From contig NZ_JACCAB010000001.1 in assembly GCF_013408925.1 (NCBI RefSeq), positions 1,736,001-1,800,000 on the forward strand: a DNA stretch of 64,000 nt, in the 5' to 3' direction. The stretch comes from Pedococcus badiiscoriae (GTDB lineage Bacteria > Actinomycetota > Actinomycetes > Actinomycetales > Dermatophilaceae). Of this stretch, positions 18,788-26,806 are shown piece after piece; position 1 is the stretch's first letter, and every line of letters begins with the position of its first letter. Both the position numbers and the translations under genes were made by a program. The notes under the pieces were generated by a model. The model was not told the origin of the DNA. It ran no database searches and saw nothing but the letters and a program-made list of their open reading frames with translations.

Positions 18788-19972
18788 TCAGCCTCTCTTG
18801 GACGAGCTCTTCAGGAGCTGGCGGCTGATGACGAGCCGCTGGATCTGGTTGGTGCCCTCGAAGATCTGGGTCACCTTGGCCTCACGCATGTAGCGCTCGA
18901 GCGGGAAGTCCTGCGTGTAGCCGGCGCCCCCGAGCACCTGGACGGCATCCGTGGTGACCCGCATGGCGTTGTCGGTCGCGACCAGCTTGGCCACCGCGGC
19001 CTCCTTGGTGAAGGGGCGGCCGGCGTCGTGCAGACGAGCGGCGTGCAGGTAGGCCGCCCGGGCCGACGTCACGCCCGCCTCCATGTCGGCCAACAGGAAC
19101 GCCAGTCCCTGGTTGTCGCCGATCGGACGCCCGAACTGCTCGCGCTCCTTGGCGTAGGCGACAGCCTGGTCGAGGGCCGACTGTGCCAGACCCGTTGCCG
19201 CAGCGGCGATCCCGAGCCGACCCGAGTCGAGAGCGGACAGCGCGATGGCCATGCCTTGGCCGCGCTCGCCGACGAGCCGATCGGCGGACACCTCGACCCC
19301 CTCGAAGTGGACCTCGCTGACGGTGTCGCAGTGCAGCCCCATCTTCTTCTCCGGCGCGCCGAACGCGATGCCCTCAGCGTCCCCGGGCACGACGAAGCAG
19401 GACAGGCCACGCGCACCGTCGTCGGAGGTGCGCACGAAGCTCGTGTAGAAGTCCGCGTGCCCGGCGTGCGAGATCCAGGCCTTCGTCCCCTTGAGCTGGT
19501 ATGCCGTGGGCTCGGTCTCGTCGTCGGGGGTCGCCCGGGCGGTCATCGACGCGACGTCGGAGCCGGCGCCGCGCTCGGACAGGCAGTAGGCGCCGAGCTG
19601 GTCTCCCGAGAGCATGGCGGGAAGCAGGGCCTCCTGCTGGGCCATCGTGCCGAACTGCGCCACGGGGTAGCAGGTGAGCGAGTGCACCGAGACGCCGACG
19701 GCGACGCTCATCCAGGCGGAGGCGATCTCTTCGACGACCTGCAGGTACACCTCGTAGGGCTGGCCACCGCCGCCGAGGTCCTCGGGGTAGGGCAGCGAAA
19801 GCAGACCAGCGCGACCGAGCGTGCGGAACGCGTCGCGGGGCAGGGCCGGGGTGGTCGCGGCGGCGCGCTCCGCCTCGTCGACCCGGGGGCGGAGCTCCTT
19901 GTCGCAGATCTCGCGCGTCAGCTCGATGAGGTCGTAGCCCTCCTCGGAGGGCATGAGGCGGGTCGCAGGCAT
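18788..19972 (-). CDS. Acyl-CoA dehydrogenase
   Basis: A 394-residue flavoprotein, start ATG 19972. Family blocks in order: AYCLSERGAGSDVASM (FAD contact), KGTKAWISHAGHADFY, GRLGIAAAATGLAQSALDQAVAYAKEREQFGRPI, VQVLGGAGYTQDFPLERYMREAKVTQI and FEGTNQIQRLVISRQLL, where the Glu of EGTN is the expected catalytic base. It introduces the alpha-beta double bond into an acyl-CoA, passing electrons to ETF. It is operonic with the downstream SDR gene. Chain-length preference cannot be read from the sequence. An AT-rich leader with a 12-bp palindrome precedes the start. Confidence 0.9.
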   Translation of the reverse strand: MPATRLMPSEEGYDLIELTREICDKELRPRVDEAERAAATTPALPRDAFRTLGRAGLLSLPYPEDLGGGGQPYEVYLQVVEEIASAWMSVAVGVSVHSLTCYPVAQFGTMAQQEALLPAMLSGDQLGAYCLSERGAGSDVASMTARATPDDETEPTAYQLKGTKAWISHAGHADFYTSFVRTSDDGARGLSCFVVPGDAEGIAFGAPEKKMGLHCDTVSEVHFEGVEVSADRLVGERGQGMAIALSALDSGRLGIAAAATGLAQSALDQAVAYAKEREQFGRPIGDNQGLAFLLADMEAGVTSARAAYLHAARLHDAGRPFTKEAAVAKLVATDNAMRVTTDAVQVLGGAGYTQDFPLERYMREAKVTQIFEGTNQIQRLVISRQLLKSSSKRG

Positions 19973-19988
19973 GCGCCCAGAGTAGTTG

Positions 19989-20000
19989 TAGGACGTCCTA
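19989..20000. promoter_or_regulatory. 12-bp palindrome upstream of acyl-CoA dehydrogenase
   Basis: TAGGACGTCCTA is a perfect palindrome 17-28 bp upstream of the start codon, within the only AT-rich patch of the gap. It fits an operator overlapping the promoter, for example for a TetR-type fatty-acid regulator, though none is adjacent. Confidence 0.5.
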
Positions 20001-20068
20001 GTACTTGAATCGCGCAGGTCAGCGCCGACCCGCCACGGTCCCGCCAACCGCCGCGCCACCGTCCCACC

Positions 20069-20144
20069 AACCTCTGCTAGCAGAGGTTCGCTGGCTCAGC
20101 GCAGGCTGCAACGTCTGCTGAGTGAGCCGCGGTCTGCTAGCAGA
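20069..20144. repeat. Twin palindromes built on CTGCTAGCAG
   Basis: A perfect 20-bp palindrome at 20069-20088 (half-site AACCTCTGCT) and a perfect 12-bp one at 20133-20144 (TCTGCTAGCAGA) share the core TCTGCTAGCAGA(GG), 64 bp apart. The spacer contains GCTCAGC and GCTGAGTGAGC, which can also pair. The array lies between the end of the SGNH gene and the start of the acyl-CoA dehydrogenase gene, both on the minus strand. It could be a terminator, an operator pair or an intergenic repeat. Confidence 0.75.
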
Positions 20145-20164
20145 GGTGAGGGGCCTGGGGCAGG

Positions 20165-21058
20165 TCAGGGGCGCGGGTCGACGGGGGTGAGCTCGGGACG
20201 CTTGGCGCGGACGGTGTCGCCGCTGGACTCGCCCCTGAGGCGACGCTGCACCCAGGGTGCGAGGTGGGTGCGGGCCCACTCGGCGTTGGCGGCCGCGGCC
20301 TCGCGTCGGGGCAGCGGCGGCGCCGGCGGCAGGGGGGTTGACCAGTCCGCCCGGTCGGTCTCGTGCCCGAGCGCCGACAGGGCGTTGAGCGCCACCCGCC
20401 GATGTCCTTCGGTCGTCATGTGGATCCGGTCCTCGGACCACAGCCGGAAGTCCTGGAGCGCCTTCATCCCCCACTGGTTGATGACGTAGGCCCCGTGCTG
20501 CTGGGCGATGCTGAACAGGTTGGCCGAGTGGATGGCATGGCGTCCGCGCAGGTGCCGCAGCAGGGGCGCCCCCACCGGGTCGGTCGGGGTCGCCAGCAGG
20601 ACGTCGGCACCGGCCTCGCGCAGCCGCAGGACCGCCGCCTCGAGCTTGGCGGCGATCGCGTCGAGGTCGGCCTTGGGCCGCAGGATGTCGTTGCCGCCGC
20701 CGACCATCGAGACGAGGTCCGGGCGCAGGGCGATCGCGGCGTCCAGCTGTGGTCCGATGACGTCGGCCAGCAGCCGCCCGCGGACCGCGAGGTTGGCGTA
20801 GGCGAAGTCGCCCCCTGCTCGGTGCGCGATGTCGGCGAGGTGGTGGGCCAGGCGGTCGGCCCAGCCCACGAACGCGTTGTCGCGGTCCGGGTCGGGGTCC
20901 GACATGCCCTCGGTGAACGAGTCGCCGATCGCGACGTAGCGGTGCCAGACCTTGCCGCCCTCGGGCAGGTGGGTCAGGTTCTCCGTCTGGGTCGGGGTGT
21001 ACAAGGTGTCCGTCGTCGGGTCGGCGGTGCCCGGGTCCGGGGTGTCGGCGTCGCTCAC
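20165..21058 (-). CDS. SGNH/GDSL-family hydrolase
   Basis: A 297-residue esterase-type protein. GTG 21058 gives [10 protein letters not shown] and overlaps the uracil-DNA glycosylase stop by 4 bp (GTGA), which fixes the start. SGNH blocks are clear: block [12 protein letters not shown] (nucleophile Ser), Gly in [16 protein letters not shown] (Asn) and [17 protein letters not shown] (His of the catalytic dyad). No signal peptide is visible, so it is probably cytoplasmic. The substrate is unknown; members deacylate or hydrolyse small esters. The C-terminal ~60 residues are Pro/Arg-rich. Confidence 0.85.
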   Translation of the reverse strand: MSDADTPDPGTADPTTDTLYTPTQTENLTHLPEGGKVWHRYVAIGDSFTEGMSDPDPDRDNAFVGWADRLAHHLADIAHRAGGDFAYANLAVRGRLLADVIGPQLDAAIALRPDLVSMVGGGNDILRPKADLDAIAAKLEAAVLRLREAGADVLLATPTDPVGAPLLRHLRGRHAIHSANLFSIAQQHGAYVINQWGMKALQDFRLWSEDRIHMTTEGHRRVALNALSALGHETDRADWSTPLPPAPPLPRREAAAANAEWARTHLAPWVQRRLRGESSGDTVRAKRPELTPVDPRP

Positions 21059-21732
21059 GTGAGCCTCCAGTCGATGGGTGCGGCGCCCTGTTGGGCGAGG
21101 AGTTCGTTGGCGCGGCTGAAGGGTCGGCTGCCGAAGAAGCCGGAGTGTGCCGACAGCGGCGACGGGTGCGCGCTCTCGATCGCTGGCGTGCCGCCGAGGT
21201 GCGGCACGAGGTTCCTCGCGTCCCGGCCCCACAGGATCGCGACCAGCGGGCCGCCGCGGCTCACCAGCGCCGAGATCGCTTGTGCCGTCACGGTTTCCCA
21301 GCCCCGGCCGCGGTGGCTGGCGGGGGCGCCGGGTCGCACGGTCAGCACCCTGTTGAGCAGCAGGACCCCCTGGTCGGACCACGGCGACAGGTCGCCGGTC
21401 GAGGGCCGGGGCAGGCCGAGATCGGTCTGCAGCTCCTGGAAGATGTTCACCAGGCTGCGCGGGACGGGCTGCACGTCGGGGGCCACCGAGAACGACAGGC
21501 CCACCGCGTGTCCCGGTGTGGGGTACGGGTCCTGTCCGACGATGAGCACGCGGACCTCGTCGAGCGGCCGCTCGAACGCCCGCAGCACCTGGACGCCGGG
21601 CGGCAGGTAGCCCCGTCCCGCCGCGACCTCCTCCCGCAGGAACTCACCGAGCGCAGCGACCACCCCCGCCACGGGTTCCAGCGCGGCCGCCCACGAGGGG
21701 TGGACGAGCTCGGTGAGGGTGGCCGGCGGCAT
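21055..21732 (-). CDS. ung: Uracil-DNA glycosylase
   Basis: A 225-residue family 1 uracil-DNA glycosylase. The water-activating motif is [22 protein letters not shown] (GQDPYP with catalytic Asp), followed by [24 protein letters not shown] (uracil pocket Asn) and the [21 protein letters not shown] leucine loop with catalytic His. It removes uracil from DNA as the first step of base excision repair. It is translationally coupled to the downstream SGNH hydrolase gene, an arrangement with no obvious functional logic. Confidence 0.95.
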   Translation of the reverse strand: MPPATLTELVHPSWAAALEPVAGVVAALGEFLREEVAAGRGYLPPGVQVLRAFERPLDEVRVLIVGQDPYPTPGHAVGLSFSVAPDVQPVPRSLVNIFQELQTDLGLPRPSTGDLSPWSDQGVLLLNRVLTVRPGAPASHRGRGWETVTAQAISALVSRGGPLVAILWGRDARNLVPHLGGTPAIESAHPSPLSAHSGFFGSRPFSRANELLAQQGAAPIDWRLT

Positions 21733-21752
21733 ACCCAGAAACTAAACCCCCG

Positions 21753-22118
21753 TCAGCGGAAGATCGCGGCCAGGTCGTCCAGTCGCGACGGCACCAGCCG
21801 GAACCAGGCCCAGGTGCCCCGCCGCTCGCGGGTGAGCAGACCGGCTTCGGTGAGCACCTTGAGGTGGTGGCTGACGGTCGGCTGTGACAGCCCGACGGCC
21901 GGAGTGAGGTCGCAGACGCACGCCTCGTGGTCCTTGGCGGCGCGGATCAGCGAGAGGAGCTGGAGCCGGACGGGGTCGGCGACAGCCTTGAGCAGGTATG
22001 CCGTGGCCTCGGCCTGCGCGCGACCCATGGCGGAGTCGGTGGTGAGCGTGCCGCAGCAGGCAGCGTCGCCCGATGCGGCGGGTCCGGTGGTCGTCGCCAG
22101 CAGCTGCGTCTGCCCCAT
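21753..22118 (-). CDS. arsR: ArsR-family metalloregulator
   Basis: A 121-residue winged-helix repressor: AYLLKAVADPVRLQLLSLIRAAKDHEACVCDLTPAVGLSQPTVSHHLKVLTEAGLLTRERRG. The Cys pair in ACVCDL is the type 1 arsenite/antimonite-binding motif of ArsR, and an extra CC pair lies in the N-terminal arm (DAACCGTL), as in regulators with added thiol ligands. It is divergent from the arsenic genes, with two copies of a matching operator between. Metal binding should release it and induce both directions. Confidence 0.9.
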   Translation of the reverse strand: MGQTQLLATTTGPAASGDAACCGTLTTDSAMGRAQAEATAYLLKAVADPVRLQLLSLIRAAKDHEACVCDLTPAVGLSQPTVSHHLKVLTEAGLLTRERRGTWAWFRLVPSRLDDLAAIFR

Positions 22119-22156
22119 CGCGGCCTCCTTCTTCGATCTTCTGTTGATCTCGCCAT

Positions 22157-22208
22157 ATTGACAAAGGTCGATATGGCCGGTTGACTTCCTGTATAGACAA
22201 TAGTCGAT
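22157..22208. promoter_or_regulatory. Two ArsR operators in the ars divergent region
   Basis: ATTGAC-AAAG-GTCGAT at 22157-22172 and ATAGAC-AATA-GTCGAT at 22193-22208 share the inverted-repeat form ATnGAC-N4-GTCGAT and begin 36 bp apart. They fill the AT-rich divergent gap between arsR and the arsI-like gene. The TTGACA-like hexamers in the same stretch suggest promoters overlapped by repressor. Confidence 0.75.
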
Positions 22209-22225
22209 GAAGGAAGAGTGGTCGC

Positions 22226-22642
22226 ATGTCTCGCATCCAGCTCGCCCTCAACGTGGCCGACCTCGAGCAGTCGGTCGAGTTCTACTCCACGCTGTTCGGG
22301 ACGCAGCCGCACAAGCGGCGCCCGGGCTATGCCAACTTCGCGATCGCCGAGCCCCCGCTCAAGCTCGTCCTCATCGAGGTGCCCGCCGAGTCGCGGGGGG
22401 AGGGGACCGCCCAGGCCCTCAACCACCTCGGCATCGAGGTCGACAGCACCGCGGACGTCGAGGCAGGCGCCGCGCGACTGCGGCAGGCAGGCCTGGCGGC
22501 CTTCGACGAACGCGACACCACCTGCTGCTACGCGCTGCAGGACAAGGTGTGGGTGCACGACCCGGCCGGCGCGCCGTGGGAGGTCTACACCGTCAAGGAC
22601 GACAACCCCGTCCTTGAGCGCGAGGCAGCTGCGTGCTGCTGA
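22226..22642 (+). CDS. ArsI/CadI-family VOC metalloenzyme
   Basis: A 138-residue vicinal-oxygen-chelate protein: SRIQLALNVADLEQSVEFYSTLFGTQPHKRRPGYANFAIAEPPLKLVLIE, then TCCYALQDKVWVHDPAGAPWEVYTVKDDNP. The vicinal cysteines in TTCCYA mark ArsI, the Fe(II) dioxygenase that cleaves the C-As bond of trivalent methylarsenicals and aromatic arsenicals; mycobacterial CadI is a close relative induced by cadmium. Metal ligands are the early His/Gln and the late Glu in PWEVYT. GAAGG precedes the ATG. It is the first gene of the plus-strand ars operon; the C-terminal AACC adds another Cys pair. Confidence 0.85.
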   Translation: MSRIQLALNVADLEQSVEFYSTLFGTQPHKRRPGYANFAIAEPPLKLVLIEVPAESRGEGTAQALNHLGIEVDSTADVEAGAARLRQAGLAAFDERDTTCCYALQDKVWVHDPAGAPWEVYTVKDDNPVLEREAAACC

Positions 22643-23316
22643 CCTCTCCCCGCCGGGCCCGGCTCGCCGCCGAGCTACTCGGCACTGCCCTGCTCCTCGC
22701 TGCCGTCGTCGGTTCGGGGGTCATGGCCCAGCGGCTGACCCACGACGTCGCCCTGCAGCTCCTGGTCAACGCGGTGGCCACCGTGGCGGTCCTCGGTGTG
22801 CTGATCTCCTCGCTCGGCCCGATCAGTGGGGCGCACTTCAACCCAGCCGTGACGCTGGCCCAGGCGGTCCGGGGTGCGCACCGCTGGTCGGACGTCGGGC
22901 CCTACGTGCTCGTGCAGCTCGTGGGAGGGGTCGGCGGCACGGTGCTGGCCAACCTCATGTTCGGGCTGCCTGCCGTCACCTGGTCCCACCACGAACGCAC
23001 CGGACCGGCCCTGTGGCTCGGCGAGGTCGTCGCGACCGGCGGGCTGGTCCTGGCCATCGCGCTGGTGCGCGAGGGAGGGGACCGCGCGTCCGTCGTGGTG
23101 CCCGCCTGGATCCTGGGCGCCTACTTCTTCACCTCGTCCACCTCGTTCGCCAACCCTGCGGTCACCGTGGCGCGGGCGTTCTCCGACACCTTCGCGGGCA
23201 TCTCCCCGCGCTGCGTGCCAGCCTTCATCGTGGCGCAAGGGGTCGGGGCGGCCGTCGCCGTGCTGGTCCTGCGGCTCTTCGCTGCCGCGCCCACTCACGA
23301 GAAGGAACGCCCATGA
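22633..23316 (+). CDS. Aquaglyceroporin/MIP channel of the arsenic operon (AqpS-like)
   Basis: A 227-residue six-helix MIP channel. The two pore loops are ISGAHFNPAVTLAQ and TSFANPAVTVARAFSDTFAGI, so both NPA motifs are intact, and the first loop keeps the SGxHxNPA form. In Sinorhizobium meliloti an aquaglyceroporin replaces the arsenite pump in the ars operon and lets arsenite made by ArsC leave by its gradient; position between arsI-like and arsC here argues for the same role. GTG 22633 overlaps the upstream gene by 10 bp, and the stop overlaps arsC by 4 bp. No ArsB or Acr3 gene is nearby. Confidence 0.85.
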   Translation: MLLTSPRRARLAAELLGTALLLAAVVGSGVMAQRLTHDVALQLLVNAVATVAVLGVLISSLGPISGAHFNPAVTLAQAVRGAHRWSDVGPYVLVQLVGGVGGTVLANLMFGLPAVTWSHHERTGPALWLGEVVATGGLVLAIALVREGGDRASVVVPAWILGAYFFTSSTSFANPAVTVARAFSDTFAGISPRCVPAFIVAQGVGAAVAVLVLRLFAAAPTHEKERP

Positions 23317-23741
23317 GCACCACCAGCCGACCCTCGGTCCTGTTCGTCTGCGTCCACAACGCCGGCCGCTCGCAGATGGCCGCGGCATACCTTGCCCACC
23401 TCGGGGGCGGCGCCGTCGAGGTGCGCTCGGCGGGGAGCGCGCCCGCCGACCAGGTCAACCCGGCCGCGGTGGCCGCCATGGCCGAGGAGGGCATCGATCT
23501 CTCCGCCGAAGTGCCGAAGGTCCTGACGACGCAGGCGGTGCAGGACTCGGATGTCGTCGTCACGATGGGCTGCGGGGATGCCTGCCCGTACTTCCCGGGC
23601 AAGCGCTACGAGGACTGGGTGCTCGACGACCCGGCGGGCCAGGGCATCGACGCGGTACGCCCGATCCGCGACGAGATCCGCGGCCGGGTGGAGACGTTGC
23701 TGCGTGAGCTGGGCGTCCGCCCCGTCACCCAGGGGCCGTAG
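23313..23741 (+). CDS. arsC: Arsenate reductase (low-molecular-weight phosphatase type)
   Basis: A 142-residue LMW-phosphatase-fold reductase. The P-loop CVHNAGRSQMA (Cys-X5-Arg-Ser) opens the protein, and the arsenate signature VVTMGCGDACPYFPGKRYEDWVLDDPAG follows, with the second and third redox cysteines spaced as in actinobacterial thioredoxin/mycothiol-linked ArsC. It reduces arsenate to arsenite, which then leaves through the adjacent channel or serves the regulator. ATGA overlap with the aquaglyceroporin gene shows co-translation. Confidence 0.92.
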   Translation: MSTTSRPSVLFVCVHNAGRSQMAAAYLAHLGGGAVEVRSAGSAPADQVNPAAVAAMAEEGIDLSAEVPKVLTTQAVQDSDVVVTMGCGDACPYFPGKRYEDWVLDDPAGQGIDAVRPIRDEIRGRVETLLRELGVRPVTQGP

Positions 23742-23751
23742 CCTCGGTCCC

Positions 23752-24408
23752 GTGACTCCCCGCTGGCCCGTCGTCCTCTTCGACTTCGATGGCACCCTCG
23801 CCGACACGATCCCGTTGATCGTCGCCTCCTACCACCACGCGCTGGGCTCGGTCCTGGGCGAGGAGCCCGCGGACGACGAGGTCCGCTCGTGGATCGGCCG
23901 ACCCCTCCAGCCGGTGCTGGAGGAGCGCTATCCCGGTCGGGGTGCCGAGCTCACCGACGTCTACCGCGAGTGGAACCTGGCCAACCACGACGAGCTGATC
24001 CGCTCCGTGGCCGGTGTCCCCGAGCTGCTCGACGACCTCCATGCGGCCGGTGCACGCACCGGCGTCGTCTCCTCCAAGAAGGGCGAGACCGTGCGCCTCG
24101 GGCTGCGGGCCGTGGGCCTGGCCCAGCGCATCGATGTCCTTGCAGGACAGGAGGAGACCGAGCTGCACAAGCCGCACCCCGCACCCCTGCTGTATGCCGC
24201 GGCCCAGTTGGGCGCCGCTCCGCGCGACTGCGTCTACGTCGGCGACGCGACCGTCGACGTCGAGGCGGCCAGGGCCGCGGGGATGGGAGCGGTCGCCGTC
24301 ACCTGGGGCGCCGGTCTCGAGCCGGCCCTCGCAGCGACCCGACCCGACGCCATCGTGGCCGACGTCGCAGCCCTGCGGACGCACCTGTTCGCCCCTGCCC
24401 CCGGCTGA
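23752..24408 (+). CDS. HAD-family hydrolase (phosphoglycolate phosphatase-like)
   Basis: A 218-residue HAD enzyme: motif I DFDGTLADT (nucleophile and acid Asp), helical cap, motif II near GVVSSKKGETVRLGL, Lys in ELHKPHPAPLL, and motif IV YVGDATVDVEAARAAGMGAVAVTWG. The pattern fits phosphoglycolate phosphatase/pyrophosphatase PpaX-like enzymes; substrate is uncertain. GTG 23752 lies 10 bp after arsC, so it is probably transcribed with the ars operon but need not act on arsenic. Confidence 0.85.
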   Translation: MTPRWPVVLFDFDGTLADTIPLIVASYHHALGSVLGEEPADDEVRSWIGRPLQPVLEERYPGRGAELTDVYREWNLANHDELIRSVAGVPELLDDLHAAGARTGVVSSKKGETVRLGLRAVGLAQRIDVLAGQEETELHKPHPAPLLYAAAQLGAAPRDCVYVGDATVDVEAARAAGMGAVAVTWGAGLEPALAATRPDAIVADVAALRTHLFAPAPG

Positions 24409-24431
24409 GCGGCGCACCCTAGACTCGCCGC

Positions 24432-25802
24432 GTGCACGGCTACAGCGACCAGAACCTCGAGATCCTCGGCGACGCGATCCTCGCCTACTCCGCCGACCGA
24501 CTGAAGCTCGACCCGGTGCCTCTCGACGGCCCGCGGACGCTGGCCGAGCTCGACGCCCTGGCGGGCGCCACCATCACCGCCGAAGGCATCGGGGGCATCG
24601 AGGCGCTCAAGCTCTTCGAGGAGGACCTGGCTCCGGCCTGCATCTCCACCGACCACCCGCGGTACCTGTCGTTCATCCCGTGCGCGCCGACCGAGGCCGC
24701 GGCGATGTTCGACCTCGTCGTGGGGGCGTCGTCGATCTACGGCGGGTCCTGGCTCGAGGGGGCGGGGGCGGTCTACGCCGAGAACCAGGCGCTGCGCTGG
24801 ATCGCCGACCTGGCAGGCCTCCCACCGGAGGCGGGCGGCGTCTTCGTCCCCGGCGGCACCATCGGCAACCTGTCAGCGCTGGTCGCCGCGCGGCACACGG
24901 CCCGGGTGACGGCAGCCCATGAGGGTCGCACCGGTTCGGGTGCCCGGCCGTGGCGGGTGGCCGCGACGCACGGCGCCCACTCCTCCATCCAGTCGGCCTG
25001 CGACGTCATGGACGCCGAGTTCGTCGGGGTCGACGTCGACGACGCGGGCCGGCTCACCGGTCCCGCACTGCGCGAGGTCCTGCTCGCGAACGGTCCGGAG
25101 ACGTTCTTCGCGGTGGTGGCCACCAGCGGCACGACCAACTTCGGCATCGTCGACGACCTCGCCTCCGTGGCCGAGGTATGCCGCGAGCTCGGGATCTGGT
25201 TCCACGTCGACGGCGCCTACGGAGGGGCCGGCTTGGCCGCCCCCTCGGTGCGGGACCGCTACGCGGGCATCGAGCACTGCGACTCGTTCATCGTCGACCC
25301 GCACAAGTGGTTGTTCGCGCCGTTCGACTGCTGCGCCCTCCTCTACCGGGACCCGTCCCTGGCCCGCGCGGCACACACGCAGCACGCGTCCTACCTCGAC
25401 GTCCTCAACGACGCCCCCGACTGGAACCCGACCGACTACTCCGTCGGGCTCACCCGCCGCGCCCGGGGCCTGCCGTTCTGGTTCTCCCTGGCCACCCACG
25501 GCACCAACGCCTACCGCGACGCCGTGGAGCGCACGCTGGAGGTCACGCGGTTCGCCGCGCAGGAGATCGGCCGGCGCGACTACCTCGAGGTCGCGCGCGA
25601 GCCCGACCTCTCGGTCGTGGTCTTCCGGCGCCTCGGCTGGTCTGCGGCGCAGTACCAGGAGTGGTCCGACCGGCTCCTCGCCGACCAGTTCGCCTTCGTC
25701 GTGCCGACCTCGCACGCCGGCGAGACGCTGACCCGGTTCGCGATCGTCAACCCGCGCACCTCCGAGGACGACATCGTGGCCATCCTCGACACCATGGCCT
25801 GA
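24432..25802 (+). CDS. PLP-dependent group II amino-acid decarboxylase
   Basis: A 456-residue PLP enzyme. VFVPGGTIGNLSALVAAR supplies phosphate contacts, HGAHSSIQSACDVM and WFHVDGAYGGAG hold the stacking and Asp residues, and FIVDPHKWLFAPFDCCALLYRDP carries the Schiff-base lysine. The C-terminal small domain ends RFAIVNPRTSEDDIVAILDTMA. These blocks match the aromatic-amino-acid/diaminobutyrate/aspartate decarboxylase group; which amino acid is used cannot be read from sequence. GTG 24432 follows the HAD gene by 23 bp. A weak hairpin terminator follows. Confidence 0.85.
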   Translation: MHGYSDQNLEILGDAILAYSADRLKLDPVPLDGPRTLAELDALAGATITAEGIGGIEALKLFEEDLAPACISTDHPRYLSFIPCAPTEAAAMFDLVVGASSIYGGSWLEGAGAVYAENQALRWIADLAGLPPEAGGVFVPGGTIGNLSALVAARHTARVTAAHEGRTGSGARPWRVAATHGAHSSIQSACDVMDAEFVGVDVDDAGRLTGPALREVLLANGPETFFAVVATSGTTNFGIVDDLASVAEVCRELGIWFHVDGAYGGAGLAAPSVRDRYAGIEHCDSFIVDPHKWLFAPFDCCALLYRDPSLARAAHTQHASYLDVLNDAPDWNPTDYSVGLTRRARGLPFWFSLATHGTNAYRDAVERTLEVTRFAAQEIGRRDYLEVAREPDLSVVVFRRLGWSAAQYQEWSDRLLADQFAFVVPTSHAGETLTRFAIVNPRTSEDDIVAILDTMA

Positions 25803-25812
25803 GGCGTCAGCA

Positions 25813-25847
25813 CCCTTGTGAGACACGTGGGACGAGTGTGACAAGGG
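25813..25847 (+). terminator. Hairpin after the decarboxylase gene
   Basis: CCCTTGT pairs with ACAAGGG, and inside these ACAC pairs with GTGT across a short loop, beginning about 10 bp after the stop codon. No T-run follows, so termination strength is uncertain. Confidence 0.5.
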
Positions 25848-25884
25848 GCTGCCAGAACTGGCCCGATGGGACTACCGGAGTGGA

Positions 25885-25914
25885 ATGACAAGCGTGTGAT
25901 TCGCTCCGTATAGT
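25885..25914 (+). promoter_or_regulatory. Sigma-70-type promoter for the DUF3263 gene
   Basis: ATGACA (25885-25890) and TATAGT (25909-25914) form a -35/-10 pair with an 18-bp spacer. The -10 lies about 64 bp upstream of the preferred start. Confidence 0.55.
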
Positions 25915-25977
25915 TGCCCTGCACGCACACACGGCACACACCACGTCTGCGCACACCACGAAGGATTGGGTCGAGAG

Positions 25978-26268
25978 TTGAACGCCGCACACGAGCAGGA
26001 TCACGTCAGCACCCCCACGGAGCTGAGTGACCGCGACCGCGAGATCATCGCCTTCGAACGGCAGTGGTGGAAGTACGCGGGCGCCAAGGAGCAGGCGATC
26101 CGTGAGCTGTTCGACATGAGCGCCACGCGGTACTACCAGGTGCTCAACGCCCTGATCGACTCCCAGCCCGCCCTCGAGGCCGACCCCATGCTGATCAAGA
26201 GGCTGCGCCGGTTGCGCGCCTCCCGTCAGCGGGCTCGTAGCGCCCGGCGGCTGGGCATCCAGCTCTGA
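25978..26268 (+). CDS. DUF3263 domain protein
   Basis: A 96-residue protein from TTG 25978, with GAGAG immediately upstream (an in-frame TTG at 25966 has no such site). The core TELSDRDREIIAFERQWWKYAGAKEQAIRELFDMSATRYYQVLNALIDSQPALEADPMLIKRLRRLR is the actinobacterial DUF3263 family, a small helical domain with HTH-like spacing and a basic C-terminal tail. Function is unknown; the Arg-rich tail suggests nucleic-acid binding. It has its own promoter and terminator. Confidence 0.85.
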   Translation: MNAAHEQDHVSTPTELSDRDREIIAFERQWWKYAGAKEQAIRELFDMSATRYYQVLNALIDSQPALEADPMLIKRLRRLRASRQRARSARRLGIQL

Positions 26269-26286
26269 CCGAGCCCCCTGGTTCAC

Positions 26287-26320
26287 CAACGCCCGTGCAG
26301 AAGCGACTGTACGGGCGTTG
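26287..26320 (+). terminator. Intrinsic terminator after DUF3263 gene
   Basis: A 14-bp stem with one G-T pair (CAACGCCCGTGCAG / CTGTACGGGCGTTG) and a 6-nt loop begins 18 bp after the stop codon and is followed by TTG. Confidence 0.8.
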
Positions 26321-26350
26321 TTGCGTCCCGGGCCGTGCTTGACTGCCTTC

Positions 26351-26806
26351 GTGGGTGAGTTGCGAACCAGGCTGGCCGGACCCGACGACGCCCTCGTCGT
26401 CGCGGCGCTGACCCTCCAGTGCGCCCGGCACCGCGGTGGCCAGGTCGAGCCCGGCTTCCTCGACCGCCATGCACGGGCGTGGCTGGCGACCGGAAACGCC
26501 CACCCCGTCTGGGTCGCCGAGGCCGGGGACGAGCACGCCGGGTACCTCCAGGGTGCGGTCGTGGAGCCGTTGCCGTGGCCGGGACGCCCTGCGGGGGCCG
26601 GGGCCGACCTGCTGGTCGACACCTTCTTCGTGCGACCCGAGCACCGTGGGATCGGCGTCGGGGAGGCGCTGCTGAGGGCTGCCGCTCAGTGGGCGAGGGA
26701 TGCGGGCTTCCGACAGGTCCTCATCTCCGCCGGCGAGCACACCACGACGATGGTCGAACGGGTCGGGTTCGTCCCCGATGCCCGCGCCTACCGGCTGGAG
26801 CTGTGA
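26351..26806 (+). CDS. GNAT-family acetyltransferase
   Basis: A 151-residue acetyltransferase from GTG 26351. The acetyl-CoA motif A is DTFFVRPEHRGIGVGEALLRAAAQWARDAGF (RxxGxG form HRGIGVG), preceded by GYLQGAVVEPLPWP and followed by ISAGEHTTTMVERVGFVP. The substrate is not evident. Its stop overlaps the next ATG (TGATG), beginning a run of four translationally coupled genes. Confidence 0.85.
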   Translation: MGELRTRLAGPDDALVVAALTLQCARHRGGQVEPGFLDRHARAWLATGNAHPVWVAEAGDEHAGYLQGAVVEPLPWPGRPAGAGADLLVDTFFVRPEHRGIGVGEALLRAAAQWARDAGFRQVLISAGEHTTTMVERVGFVPDARAYRLEL

